A stretch of DNA of 64,000 nt from Zhengitettix transpicula (taxonomy: Eukaryota; Arthropoda; Insecta; Orthoptera; Tetrigidae), in assembly GCA_037074705.1 (NCBI GenBank), contig CM073590.1, forward strand, positions 220,440,746 through 220,504,745, written 5' to 3'. Of the stretch, positions 37,648 through 48,329 are shown piece after piece (the stretch's first letter is position 1; every line of letters begins with the position of its first letter). The translations under genes and the position numbers were made by a program. The notes beneath the pieces were generated by a model. That model was not told the origin of the DNA, ran no database searches, and saw only the letters and a list, made by a program, of their open reading frames with translations.

Positions 37648-40600
37648 TGTCAGGCTGAGAAGTCTAAAAATTCTGAAATTTTCGAGGGCCTAAGCCCCCT
37701 TTGTCAGAAGTGAAGGTCTGAACAGTATGCCAGCTGGGCACAAATATGTCAAGATTTCAAATTCGTGCCCAACTGGCATGCAGTTCAGACCTTCTCTCCT
37801 GATGAAGGGGACTCAGGCCCTTAAAAATTAGTCTCCTTTTAGACTCCTCAGCCCGACTGGACCAACTTTGGATTTCTGGTAAGTCAACTTTGCTGTCCCA
37901 CTTGCCTATCTAAATTTGTCATTTAATGTGACCTCATCACATTTTCCTTATGTTATATATTTACGGTTTTACTACTAGCAGCAATATTGATCAGGATATC
38001 CTCCTGTATGTATATATTTATCCATAAAAGGTATAAGTGCAGATTGGTGCTTTATTTCTTATGAATTTACATACAGATACACATTTTCTAAAATATAAAA
38101 TTTACAAAATAAAATACAGTAACAATCTGATACACTTATTATGCAAATGTGAACAAAATTATTTTTCCTCAGTAGACATTTCAGTGCTATAAGGAAATTA
38201 ATATGTAATTACACCACAATGAGTCCTAAGTTTCACATTATTACACTAAAAATTTGAGTTAGTAATCTTTTTTGATTAATGCATTAAAATACTGTTAGTT
38301 AATTAAAGCATTAAAATACTTAAATGCCATCAATTACTATAAATAAATTTAACAACCACACCGATCTCGTAGCTTTGCAGCAATTCTAACACTAACAATG
38401 CATACTATTTAATTACTACTAATCACAAAATGGGGAAAAGAGTTCAGAATTAAATTAGACTATTGTTTTTTCAGATTAAGAATATAATTCTAACACATTT
38501 TTATTACCTAATTTGATTCAAATGTCACGCACACTTAATTAAAATATGAATGTAGACCAAACAAACCCAATAAATTAAGTGCAGAAAGTTTCATGTCTCT
38601 CAATAATATTTCAAAACTAGACTATTAGTAAGTTACATATATAACTGTCTTGGTTCATTATCCATTAGTCATTCTGTACTTATTATCATTATCATCATAG
38701 TTTAAATACATTTCTGAAAGGAAATTTACAATAAGAAAACTGTATGCCATAAAGAATACAAATTGCCAATTAATCTCACTGTATATAATTCTAGTAAGCT
38801 AACAACAAACATTTAATGAAATGTTCATGAAATATGAAACTTCCATATCTACCAAACAATTTCATAGTATGAACATGCTGTTTACATAAATAATCTCTAG
38901 TTTCCATTTAATATAAGAAATTTACACATTTATAAATCAAAATAAACATACTTAAATTACCCATTAAAAAATGTTTCTGAGACCACTACATTTATATTAT
39001 CCGTCCTAATATGAATCATGTTAACATCTTAATTTACAAGAAAAATAAACTATAAATATATTTATATAAATAAAATAAAATAGAAAAGTAATAATAATAT
39101 TTGGCGGTAATGCTTTATTATTATAATTCTATTTTGTTCAAGTAGTAAAGTTTTGAAAGAATCAAATGAAAGCTACTAACTATTGAATAAAAGTACAACT
39201 TAGTATGACTTCCATTTCACAACATCTCAGTTACATAAATTTGGGTAATCTTAATGTTTCATTTAAGATTACAATATAAAGCTTGAATATTTAAATAATT
39301 ATTTTAGATAACATAATTTTCTATTTTAATTAGCAATGCAATATGCATGGTCCAACCTTTTGTTTATTATACATTTTATATTGACTAAGCAATCAAAGGG
39401 ATAAAAAAAACTTATTTCTATTGCTTTGGCAATAATTTTGCCACAGCAAATTTAGTCCAGACTAAAATTCCAGCGAAACACAAGAACAGTTTAAAGCTAT
39501 CCATTTTACACATATTTGGAAAACTGGGGACAGAATCACTAACCTATACTAGAAAAATAAATGAGCAAAATATTGCATATGAATAATAATATGCTTCTTT
39601 TTTGTAAAATAAAACATATCCAGGAAAAATAAGTTATTTATTTTCTGGAATAAATGTCAATAAATACTGAATGAATCATAAATATGAATCAATGGCACAA
39701 GAATCCTAACATACCCGATTCAGCTCATCAATCTTGTTGTTTCGCAGCTCGAGGTCGGAGGAAGCTTGCGTCTCGAACTCCTGTATCCTTTGGCATGTCA
39801 ATTCCGTCTGTAACATACATGCTCACTATCCAAAACTCATCATAATTCCACATCTTTGGATCATCATTAAGTGGATAGAGTTGTTCAAATTCTTAATATT
39901 CTCATTTAATTAGTCTATGATCCAGCAAAGCTATTCTCCACCGCAACCACGCTCTAACTTTAAATTCAGGATACGATGTAATAAAAAAGGGAGGAAAGCC
40001 TGTTGCTAAATTAAAAATTTAGTTTAGTCATGACATCTGCATACAATGATAGAAAAGCTTACCAAAATTAATAATCAATGAATGAGCAAGTATGAAAAAT
40101 TTCACTTATAAGGAAATCCCTAACAGCCTAGTCTTGTATTGAATAAGACATTTCTTACCTGATGATCTAATGTGATCATTTAACTGACATAGTTTTTGCA
40201 GTTAAAATTAACCCTCCAGTATAGTATAAAGCAGTTAAAAAGAAACACTACATGCTAAATTGATGAGTACAACAATATTTTATAGCAATTAATGCTTAGA
40301 TAATGATAATTGTGAACATTCAAGAAGCTTGTTTTTATACTCATTATGCAATATTTTACCCATACAGTAATAATTATTTAATAATTTAGTGACCAATACA
40401 TTATATCTTTGAAATCCTCTGAAAACCTCATGCACCCAACTTTGTATTGCTTGAAGACACTTTCATAATTTGCATTATGATTTAAACTGTTTATGTTCAT
40501 TTCTGTTGAATACATATGGTTCTCAATAATAATACTAATTAAATGTAAGATAAAAACAAATCCACAGAAATACATCACGTAGTTAAATAATAGTTAACAT

Positions 40601-43600
40601 TCATACGATGAGTATGTACAAATTATCTCAAGTATATCAAAGAACAAAGGTTTTCCTTGTGAATAGCTGCACAAGTAATTCTTGGGCTTCAATTGGTGAG
40701 AGTAGGCTTAGGCCACATTTCAACTGGTCACTGCTATCGTTACGAAGACATGATAATGATGGCAGTGACCGTAATCGTAATGGCTTGGCTAAATCCTACT
40801 GTCACCTGGTTAGAAGCCAAACTTTTACGTGTGTATATCAAGTATCATGCAACACCAACTCCAAAATTTAAAGTATAAATTTTTATCCAAAAAATTGCGT
40901 TAAAGCCCACTATTTGTTTTTAAACATTTATCTAATATTTTTAACACCATAAGAACATGCAACTATTTAGTGTACAGGAAAATATAGAAACAAGATATGT
41001 TAGTAATACAAAATATAACCCATTCTTTATTGCTAAATACTGAAATAAAACAGCATGCTACACATGAAAGTACATTAAATATTAATAAAAAGAAGCTCAA
41101 TATTTTTGCCTCATTTGTTCAGAAGAATCATCAGTTACAGTCCTGATAATATGGAAACCATTGCTGCTACAAGAGCTCTTCTGATTTATAAAGAATTTAT
41201 ATGCCTGCTTACAGACTACAATTATTTATAGAAAAGTACATTTATTTCCATATATATATATATATATACTTTGCTAATTTAATAACCTTTTAGTTGTCAG
41301 AGAGGTTCCAAGTGACGTAACAAAAAACATACCACCTCATTGTGAAAGTATTTTCATGCCACAATTAATTTTATCATTCACAATTTTTATAACACAATTG
41401 CTCAGTAACTGTGTTAAGACAAAATCATAACCTAAAAACTAGGAATAAAATGGTAATCTATACATTGTATGGATTATCTTGAGATAGTGAAGATGTACAA
41501 AATCTATTACGTTATCAAATTTTCATACAAGTGAAATGTTAAAAATAATAAAGAGCATTGTTGAATCAAATTAAGTAAAATATAAGCAATTTCAACAATA
41601 CATTGAATTATGCATACATACGAAATTCTGATAGAGATTTAGACCAGCTTAAATTCTTAACAGTATAGTTTCACAAAATACATAACACTACTTGACTAAT
41701 ATGATACACATTTGAGTAAAAAGTTTTAAGAATTCAATCACTTCTTGAAATGTTAAAAATATAGAAATAATGTAACCTGCTTACAATTTGAATTAACAAA
41801 ACGTGTTTATGATTTTAGGCAACATGTATTTGAATTAAAACTTAAGAGGTTTTGAGTTATACCTCATTTAAAATATTTACTTTTATGGATGATTTCCAAA
41901 GAATTGATGCTCTTGAGATGTGATTATGTGCCAATAGTTAAATTCTTCTACATAAACATGTATTGGTATTAGAGTTCAAATATATTTATAAAAAGCAGCA
42001 GTTACAGCATGTTCAATATTGAAGAAAAATAGCTGGACACTGAGGTAGTCAAGTTCAAACACAGGACTGCATCATTGGCACTGAACATGTTAATGATTAG
42101 GGTTAAATCGTAGACACACGAGAGCAGGTTATTATTTTTATACACAATCTGATAACATTTGAGTATTGATCAAATATCCTTATCTTATGATCACACATAA
42201 TCAGTTCCCTTAGTGCAATTAATTAGTGGTACACAACAGTCATGAAATCAGGTCATCTATGACCATCATTATATAATAATAGTTTTACTAACTTATATAA
42301 TGAGTAGTTTTCAACTATTTACAATGAATTATTAGAAAAATAAACAGAAAAATAACAGACAAAAATAAGTGCTTAATAAATACCACAACCTTTCTGTAGA
42401 TTTCATCATAATTGCAGAAACATTGTGACGTATTTACGCTCCAAATATTTTTTGTCAGTTATTTGGATATTTATTAATCTAAGAAGTATACTTTCAATAC
42501 AGAAGTTTATTATTTCAAAATTTTTACAATTAATTAAATTTACATACCTAATCAAAGTCAACATTGTCCCGGTATACATAGGTAAAAACTTACAGGATTT
42601 GATTTAATTCTGGGAATTTTTTTAAATAATTAACAGTATAGCTTGTATTGAGAATAATTTTGAATCATATTTGTTTCTTCTATAGATAACATGACAACAT
42701 GAAATGTTTTAAGTGTCGGCTACATTAATGACCCAATAAAAAACACAGTAATCAGAAGACTTATATTAAGTTTTACATGGATTGGTGTAAAATCATTTTA
42801 ACACCATCTACCAAGAAGTAGATAAAATTTTTGGGTCTCAAGCCAGACCAATAGTTTATTAAATAACAATGTTTCGACAGAAAGCTCCGTCATCGTCGAT
42901 TAGATTTCTGTTGAAACGTTGTCAGTTAACAAACAATTGGCCCAGGTTGAGACCTAAGAATTTTATCTACAACAGATTCACCAGGAAAACCATCGTTCTT
43001 TAATAACCAACAAGAACTCCAATGCTAATCACATTTTTAGTTACCAATTGTTGAGCAATAAGTAATACGAAAGAAGCTAAGTAGAAAAGTGTAATATCTT
43101 AAAATGGTGAATAAATTAATTAGATTGGCACAATTGAATTTTTGTACTGTGCTATCACATGTACCTTATTTGCAATGTTTGGACAGTAAAATTTTCCTTA
43201 TTGGCCTTAACACCAGAAACAAAGTACCCACCAATGGAACAAGGATTTGCTTTAGTAAACAAAGCCGTGCTGACACCGGGAAGCCAATTCTTGGGAAAAA
43301 GTCTTAACCATAAAAAGGGCCAATCAGATATGGGCAGTTGCAAAGGGAGAAGCACAGATGTGGCTTAGTTGCTATGAACAGTCGGATAAATCTGTCGAAA
43401 ACTAAAGGGAGAGAAGATCAGAGTTTGGCAAGGTGTGTCTAGTGTTGGCCAATGTTTGATGGAGCCTTCATAGATATGATGCCAGACAAAATATGCTATT
43501 ATGCTTCTACAGAAGGTTGTTATTGAGGATTTCAGAACTTCAGATAAAATATGCTCTGAATGAGGATTTGTTGCGTTGGGACTGGACTGGAAGATTGGGG

Positions 43601-46600
43601 AAGAGGAGATCACATCTAACATCTGGAGATAAAATATTCTCTGAATATAGATTTAACTGTAACAGAAGTTTTTTAGTGATAATCAGTAAGTTAATTAAGT
43701 ATTTCATAGTTTGGTAGATTAAATTAAATTTTAATAACACTACTTTACTGCTCAAAATTTTGTTGGAAACAAACAAACAAATCAAACCAGCTTTTAGAAA
43801 CTGAACTTCCTAACTCAAGGTTTAATGTTTTAAAAGAATCAAAAGTACATTTTTTATTTGAGTTTTCCATGCAATAAAGATAAGAATCCAATTTCATCGT
43901 GTTAATAATGGATCTCATAAATCATAATATTCATCACCCATCGGTGATACTTGTCTCGTGAGCAATGATTTTTGTACTACAAATATTGATTTCTGAACTG
44001 AAGCAAACAGCTCAAATCAATATACTGAAATCTGCCTTAAGTCTCCAATTCTAGAATAATTACATTTACCATACCATCACCAATGCACTTTTCTTTTGCT
44101 AACAGACCAAATATGAACTTAATGAAGGAATAGTATGTAAGAAAGTTTGATCCATATATACATACTAATCAGCAGCACCAACCATAATTAAATAAAAATG
44201 CCCTGAAACTCAAACAAAATCCAAAAGAAACTTAAAGAAGCTTACACATTTTCATAGTCTATTGATAATAAATAATTTGGTTTCTCTCTTACTTGCAACT
44301 GCTTGCTAGCCATTGGAGGCGGAGGACGTGGAGGATGCATCAAGTTTGAAAACTCTGGGGGAACAGTCTGCACAGGCGTTTGTGGCGATTGAAGAAGAGG
44401 CTGTGGTGAAGGAGGATACTGAAACAAATTATTGTATTAAAATACAGAAATGTTATCCAATAATTAATACAAAAAGTGTACTGTAATAGATAAAATAAGT
44501 GTCCAATAAAAGAAAAGGGGGGGAAGAAAACCTTTTATTGTTATAAATGATAATACATTTTAAAAGTACACCAATTAAAAAATTAAATAAGATTGCCAAT
44601 TTCCAACTGTTATGTTATTTTAATTAAAATATGAACTATCCAATGATTCTATACAGACAATCAGTTTCACAAGAAATAATAAAATTATGATGGCTCCCAA
44701 AGTTTATACGAACAATAAAGTTACAAAATTTTTGTTAATGCAAATAAAATATTTCCACAACATGGAAAGAAATAAACAAATATGTGAAGAAACTAAATCA
44801 CAAAGTATTGACATGAGAACTTTATTACGATTATTAGCAATTTAAATTGCAAGCTTGAGCAAACATAGTATAACATAAATCAAAGTTTTTAAAAGAGTCA
44901 TTCTAACTAAATTTGGGAATTCAAAAAGTATCCAACATGTGGGACAAATGAAATCCATTATTCAATCATAATTTGAAATAACCTAATGGGTGAATACCTC
45001 ATTTGCACAGCACACCATAAACAGTAAATTCTGTGTAGTATTCACGTATGATTGAAATAATGTATAATGCTCAGACTTCTGTCACCAAATACCACACCTC
45101 TTATTTATCAGGCTGAAAATTCTTTCAAAATGGCTCTTGATGATGCCTAGTGGCTGCTTAAAGCTGATGAGAGTACAAAGAAGACTGAATAAGGTATAGG
45201 ATAGACAATACATCAGAACTTTCATTTATACAGTGGCCTTTCAAAAATTACATATCTTGGAGATATGTCTGCAGCCTCAAATAATTGAGGAAATCACAAA
45301 TATTGTGGATGCAACTATGAATAATTTACAAATTCAGTCCTCAAAGAAATATTATATTCTTCCCTACAGGTCAGATACTTTTTGACAGGGGTTACATACA
45401 TCTAACTGCATAGCCTCAACAAAAATTGTTTGGACAGTATTTGCAATTAACACAAACAAATCAATACGATGTTATCAAGATGGAAATTTAACTAAACTGA
45501 AGAGAAACAATAGTTCAAAATTTTCATGGGGGATTTATTGTTAGTAAGAATATGGAAGGTGGGGTAAAAACATAAGAGCAGCCACAATACATCAAAGAAG
45601 TTGAAATACATGAATTCAAGGCAATGGAGGAGAAATATCCTCACCATTGGATAGCCTTGTTGGGGAGATGGGCTCTTTGAACCACCATGTCTTATAGGGC
45701 TGTTGCTGGCATGCTTGGGGAAGTACTCCGTCATCTTCTTGTTGTCTCCAGATCGTGCTCCCTTGCCCCCTACTGGAACCCCTCCTGCCACCACCGCCCC
45801 CCCACCCCCATCATCTACCTTTCGCTTGCGCTTCCGCTGCTCTGTGGCAGTCCGAGGGAGTTTCTCGGGGGTATTTGGATCCACTTCTTTATCGCTGTGG
45901 GATGAACCTGAAAAATAATAAAATTCAATTAAAGCTTCATACACAATTAAGATATTATAAATGAATAATATTTCCTGCAATTTCTGGCTATTTTCCACAT
46001 CAGCAAATTTCAGTATCTCAATATGTATTAACAAGCATCAACAAAAGAAGTTCGAGACAACTTCCAACAGTCATCTGTAACTGTTGAAGTATGAATATAA
46101 CAACCCTGAAAATTTATCTAAGGTGTATAATGTGTGATAACATACTGTACAGGTAAGCCTTTCCCCCACACCATACTGAAATGTATTATTCAGCAAATTA
46201 TACAGATATCTCAGAGCAAGTCTGTATTTAAACATGCCAATTTACACTCTTCTTGATCAGAACCTTTCTTGGAAGATAGATGTTGGCTTTATGGTGTGAG
46301 GGTGTGTGCCACATAATATATACATGTCAACATGCTATGGACACTTGTCAAACTATTCTACATTAATTTTACTGAAATGCATATATTCAGTTAGTAAGAA
46401 AGATAGCCAATTCAGACAAAGTAAGTGATAATATAAAGCAAACATCACAATGTACAAACTCAACAATGCTCTTTCCCACTAATAAAATTTCATTAACTTG
46501 GAGTAATTTCAGCACTTTGTTCAAAAGTACCAAAATTCCTTAATACTAAAGTAAAAAAAAAACTGGAACAAGTGATTAAATATTAATATTATGTTACAAA

Positions 46601-47267
46601 ATAGTGTAAAACTTTGGTCTCATAGAGTAATGTTTCTGAATAAAATGAATAAGAGTTTATAAAGTTTGAGTACAATAAATGAGACTAAACTTCAGGCAAG
46701 TTTAAACCAAATTAAAAGTTTGTTATACATAATATATAACAAGGATGAGATTGAGTTATAAATACATGAATAGCTATAGGAGAAACAGTTAATGGGTGAA
46801 TCTTGAAACAAAGTACAATTAGAAATTATATTTTCAGTTCTTACTATATACAACAAACTGTACTATATGGAGAGCTCTATGACTGACTGTATGTTATAAC
46901 AAATATTTGTGTCAGACATTACAAAATGAATTCCTATACAGAATTAAAATGTTATTTCTTTCACACTGATGAGGGAGGAAATAAACTAGCATGTATATGT
47001 TGACAAAGTGTAGAAAATTATATTATTTAGAAAATAGAAGCATCTATTAAAAACCTATTGCTCAAAATTGATGTCAGAGCTTTGCTCTCATGTAAGAACT
47101 CAAATATTTGATATTCAAATGTGGAATCTTAATAAAAATTAGTGCATATACTTGAATAAATACATTTAAAAATTACCTGTGCTCATATTGGAGTCCTGAC
47201 TATGAACTGACTGGCCTGAATTGACATTTGATTGTGGTGCCATCTGAATTTGAGACCCAGCTGACAT
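28497..47267 (-). CDS. TLK: Tousled-like serine/threonine kinase (TLK)
   Basis: Fourteen exons join in frame to 726 residues: 47177-47267, 45645-45907, 44293-44418, 39715-39807, 37149-37396, 36453-36681, 34812-35015, 33154-33245, 31900-32047, 31242-31353, 30115-30253, 29930-30041, 29726-29833 and 28497-28712. TLKs phosphorylate the histone chaperone ASF1 and act in the nucleus in replication-coupled chromatin assembly. Seen here: a basic N-terminal region with KRKRK, a coiled-coil region (about residues 160-400), and a kinase domain with glycine loop GKGGFSEV at 409-416, catalytic-lysine motif VACK (K431), HYDLKPGN with Asp532, DFG at 553-555, and [15 protein letters not shown]. Vertebrate TLKs are about 720-790 residues. 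The conserved LDPRRQELLEARF-like start of vertebrate TLKs was not found, so a further N-terminal exon is probably missing or lies elsewhere. The C-terminal tail is Q- and S-rich and lineage-specific. Confidence 0.95.
29244..29292. repeat. (TG)n / (AC)n / (TC)n microsatellite
   Basis: A TG run and an AC run form an imperfect palindrome around TTTATA, followed by a TC run. It lies in the last TLK intron. Confidence 0.85.
29339..29440. repeat. Fold-back family E, copy 2 (partial)
   Basis: AGCCCCCTCTGTCAGGAAGG, GAAGGTCTGAATTGTGTGCC and AGCCAGGCACGAAT match the left arm of 37649-37857. The outer end CCTCAGCCCACC then follows directly. Most of the second arm is missing. Confidence 0.7.
29726..29833 (-). 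CDS. TLK: TLK exon: C-lobe
   Basis: Residues 620-655, 36 codons in phase 0. It carries [20 protein letters not shown] and [16 protein letters not shown]. The donor is AAG/GTAAAT. Confidence 0.95.
29930..30041 (-). CDS. TLK: TLK exon: P+1 loop and alpha-F
   Basis: Residues 582-619. It carries [20 protein letters not shown] and [17 protein letters not shown]. The donor is AAG/GTATTA. Confidence 0.95.
30115..30253 (-). CDS. TLK: TLK exon: DFG and activation loop
   Basis: Residues 536-581 plus two bases. It carries [28 protein letters not shown] and [12 protein letters not shown]. The donor is TG/GTACGT. Confidence 0.95.
31242..31353 (-). CDS. TLK: TLK exon: catalytic loop
   Basis: Residues 499-535 plus one base. 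It carries [20 protein letters not shown] and the catalytic loop VIHYDLKP. Asp532 is the proton acceptor. The donor is G/GTAAGT. Confidence 0.95.
31900..32047 (-). CDS. TLK: TLK exon: alpha-C helix and hinge
   Basis: Residues 449-498. It carries [20 protein letters not shown], then [18 protein letters not shown], the hinge region. The donor is CAG/GTATGT. Confidence 0.95.
32690..32857. repeat. Fold-back element family C, copy 1
   Basis: A near-perfect palindrome with arms of about 75-80 bases in the TLK intron between 32047 and 33154. Left-arm landmarks are TTTTCTCGGGATTCCGACC, GGGTAGCGTAGTTTTGG, AACGTTTCGATGGC and TTGCACCGCC. The right arm repeats these in reverse. The centre is TTCATGTGAAG. 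Each arm holds a TGAAG, hairpin, CGAAAC arrangement. It has no coding capacity. Confidence 0.85.
33076..33125 (+). repeat. 25-bp tandem duplication
   Basis: Two identical 25-base units beginning ATACTTTGCTAACAAAAATA at 33076 and 33101, about 30 bases downstream (in plus coordinates, upstream) of a TLK exon boundary and inside the intron. Confidence 0.85.
33154..33245 (-). CDS. TLK: TLK exon: catalytic lysine
   Basis: Residues 419-448 plus two bases. It carries [20 protein letters not shown], with the ATP-anchoring lysine in VACK. The donor is AAA/GTAGGT. Confidence 0.95.
33872..34190 (-). pseudogene. Penelope-like (GIY-YIG type) retroelement remnant, copy 1
   Basis: On the minus strand the sequence is colinear with 35290-35560 on the plus strand (CTATCCACTGTTCA, CCCATTCATGATCAACA, TGGACTGCAATC). 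It encodes [13 protein letters not shown], then [11 protein letters not shown]. This matches a block found just before the GIY-YIG nuclease domain in Penelope-like proteins (NPDLKxILP ... VAFRRPPNIRNILV). It is short, frame-shifted relative to the other copy, and lies in a TLK intron. The class assignment is from memory of the motif. Confidence 0.45.
34534..34660. repeat. Fold-back element family C, copy 2 (diverged)
   Basis: The left part (AATTCTCCCAGGTTCCCATC, TGGGTAAGTTTGTTG) matches the left arm of 32690-32857. The right part (AGCTGGAATCCTGAGAAAAT) matches its right arm. The centre retains TGAAGACAT and ATCTTCA. It is more decayed than copy 1. Confidence 0.65.
34812..35015 (-). CDS. TLK: TLK exon: coiled coil into kinase glycine loop
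   Basis: Residues 351-418. It carries [37 protein letters not shown], then [18 protein letters not shown], the start of the kinase domain. The donor is AAG/GTAAGA. Confidence 0.95.
35290..35870 (+). pseudogene. Penelope-like (GIY-YIG type) retroelement remnant, copy 2
   Basis: Reading across frames, the plus strand encodes [13 protein letters not shown], then [17 protein letters not shown]. Further on comes [12 protein letters not shown]. The order and spacing suit the linker and start of the GIY-YIG region of Penelope-like reverse-transcriptase proteins. Stops and shifts interrupt it. The long open frame at 35416-35901 is a different frame and is not the element's real protein. The first ~270 bases are an inverted copy of 33872-34190, so the two insertions lie in opposite orientation either side of a TLK exon. 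Confidence 0.45.
36044..36086. repeat. (AC)n microsatellite
   Basis: About 20 AC units in a TLK intron. Confidence 0.9.
36453..36681 (-). CDS. TLK: TLK exon: coiled coil, basic linker
   Basis: Residues 274-350. It carries [19 protein letters not shown], a basic [14 protein letters not shown] linker and [13 protein letters not shown]. The acceptor is TTCACAG and the donor AAG/GTAAAC. Confidence 0.93.
37149..37396 (-). CDS. TLK: TLK exon: coiled coil and conserved RLRLG block
   Basis: Residues 192-273 plus two bases. It carries [53 protein letters not shown] and [13 protein letters not shown], all close to vertebrate TLKs. The donor is AG/GTATGT. Confidence 0.95.
37585..37647. repeat. (TA)n(CA)n microsatellite
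   Basis: A long TA run followed by CA units, directly abutting the left end of the fold-back element at 37649. Confidence 0.9.
37649..37857. repeat. Fold-back element family E, copy 1
   Basis: A palindrome with arms of about 95 bases. Left landmarks are GTCAGGCTGAGAAGTCT, GAGGGCCTAAGCCCCC, TTTGTCAGAAGTGAAGGTCT and CCAGCTGGGCAC. The right arm mirrors them: GTGCCCAACTGGC, CAGACCTTC, CCTGATGAAGGGG, CAGGCCCTT and CTCAGCCCGAC. Each arm carries CTGACAA or CTGATGA, an AGGG/CCCT hairpin, then GAAA or AAAA. It lies in the TLK intron below exon 37149-37396. Confidence 0.85.
39715..39807 (-). CDS. TLK: TLK exon: start of coiled coil
   Basis: Residues 161-191. It carries [20 protein letters not shown] and [11 protein letters not shown], similar to the LEKKEGRIDDLLR helix of vertebrate TLKs. 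The acceptor is TTACAG and the donor CGG/GTATGT. Confidence 0.9.
40667..40878 (+). CDS. Unrecognised terminal-exon-like ORF inside a TLK intron
   Basis: On the strand opposite to TLK, an open frame of about 70 codons follows an acceptor-like TTTTCCTTGTGAATAG and ends in TAA at 40876-40878. It reads [19 protein letters not shown], then [39 protein letters not shown] and a basic end (TPTPKFKV). The composition looks like real protein, with one probable membrane segment, and there is a stop upstream of the splice-like site in the same frame. I do not recognise the family and found no partner exons. It could be the last exon of a nested gene, a fragment of a retroposed gene, or chance. Confidence 0.3.
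41250..41268. repeat. (TA)n microsatellite
   Basis: A short TA run in a TLK intron. Confidence 0.8.
42818..42970. repeat. Fold-back element family D
   Basis: A palindrome with arms of about 66 bases. GTAGATAAAATTTTTGGGTC at the left is mirrored by GACCTAAGAATTTTATCTAC at the right. Inner parts are AACAATGTTTCGACAGAAA and TTTCTGTTGAAACGTTGTC. The central loop is GCTCCGTCATCGTCGATTAG. On the minus strand the left arm holds a TCGACGA, GACGGA/TCTGTC hairpin, GAAAC arrangement. It lies in the TLK intron between 39807 and 44293. Confidence 0.8.
44293..44418 (-). CDS. TLK: TLK exon: proline-rich segment
   Basis: Residues 119-160, 42 codons in phase 0. It is proline/glutamine-rich ([15 protein letters not shown], then [15 protein letters not shown]). 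The acceptor is TTTCAG/TAT and the donor CAA/GTAAGA. Confidence 0.85.
45645..45907 (-). CDS. TLK: TLK exon: SDKE and basic region, glycine-rich insert
   Basis: Residues 31-118. It contains [18 protein letters not shown], the basic KRKRK, a glycine/valine-rich stretch ([15 protein letters not shown]), then [10 protein letters not shown], which matches the KISDYFE segment of vertebrate TLKs. The donor is ATG/GTGAGG. Confidence 0.9.
46396..46450 (+). repeat. Fold-back family B, short end fragment
   Basis: AAAGATAGCCAATTCAGACA and AGTAAGTGATAATATAAA match only the outer end of family B (compare 60060). The rest of the element is absent. Confidence 0.6.
47177..47267 (-). CDS. TLK: TLK exon with first supported Met
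   Basis: Residues 1-30 plus one base as numbered here. The exon starts exactly with ATG after TTACAG, so translation may start here or pass through from an upstream exon. It carries [12 protein letters not shown], which joins GSSHSDKE as in other TLKs. Confidence 0.85.
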
Positions 47268-48329
47268 CTGTAAGAAATAGGTAATATAACATAACTAAAC
47301 ACCCCATCCAATAAATCACACACTCCAAATGTAAAGATTTATATATTTATATATAAGATATATATAAGTGATCCACTCAACAAACTGAAATGAACATCAG
47401 CAACAGGAAGCTCTAATATATGTAGAAAATTTAATACTATTTATTAGTAAATTCCAATTAAATGGTGTACTTGGCTGCAATAGTAAAGTTAAACTAACAC
47501 TGTCACAATAATCGTGTTCAGAGAGTACAGAATTCCATCAGATATAATTAATAAAAGTTCAAGCGATGTACAATAAATTTTTAATCAACGACAAGCTGTG
47601 ATGAACCCTCAGCTTCATACTGTTAATAACTAAATTTAGCAAAAATAAATTACTACTACAATAATTTAGGTTTCTTACATATTGATGTGATTTTGGTATA
47701 TAGTAAATTTTACTTCTCTGCCAAAAGGTGTATCAATTAAATGCAACTATATTAGAATTAGAAAACAAAAAATTGGCAAGTCTTTAACTAGAACACTGCC
47801 ATTGTACATTTAACTTGTACACACAATTTTAACGATGTCCATGTTTACATTTTGGAATTCTGCAACTCTCGAGTTTTCTGAGGTAACCCGATTTCAAGCC
47901 TCAGTAAAGATAAGCTTCATCGAAAACGGTAGACATTCATAACGAATTCGCAATGCGAGAATTTTGTTCATCAGAATAATAATTTAGTACGCGTTAACTG
48001 AAACACGTACGCATAACCAAAGTTCTTTTTATGGAAGAATTCACAAGTTGAGAAATAAATATCGAAATCGCAGAAATAACATGAACGTACCACAAATATA
48101 CATTTCATTTCGTGAAGGTTTCAATTTAATCGCTTTCATCTGAAAGTACCAGTCAGCTGGCGACATTCTCGGTAGGTCGAGGTCTAGCCTCACTTATCTT
48201 TTAACCGTTTTACTGAAGGTTAAGAACATAGTTATCAGCAGTTATGTTTATAACCTAACTTGCACACAGGTCAATAAAAAACACCACAACACATGTTCAC
48301 TGTATTCAACTTCCGTTTGCACTACGTTC

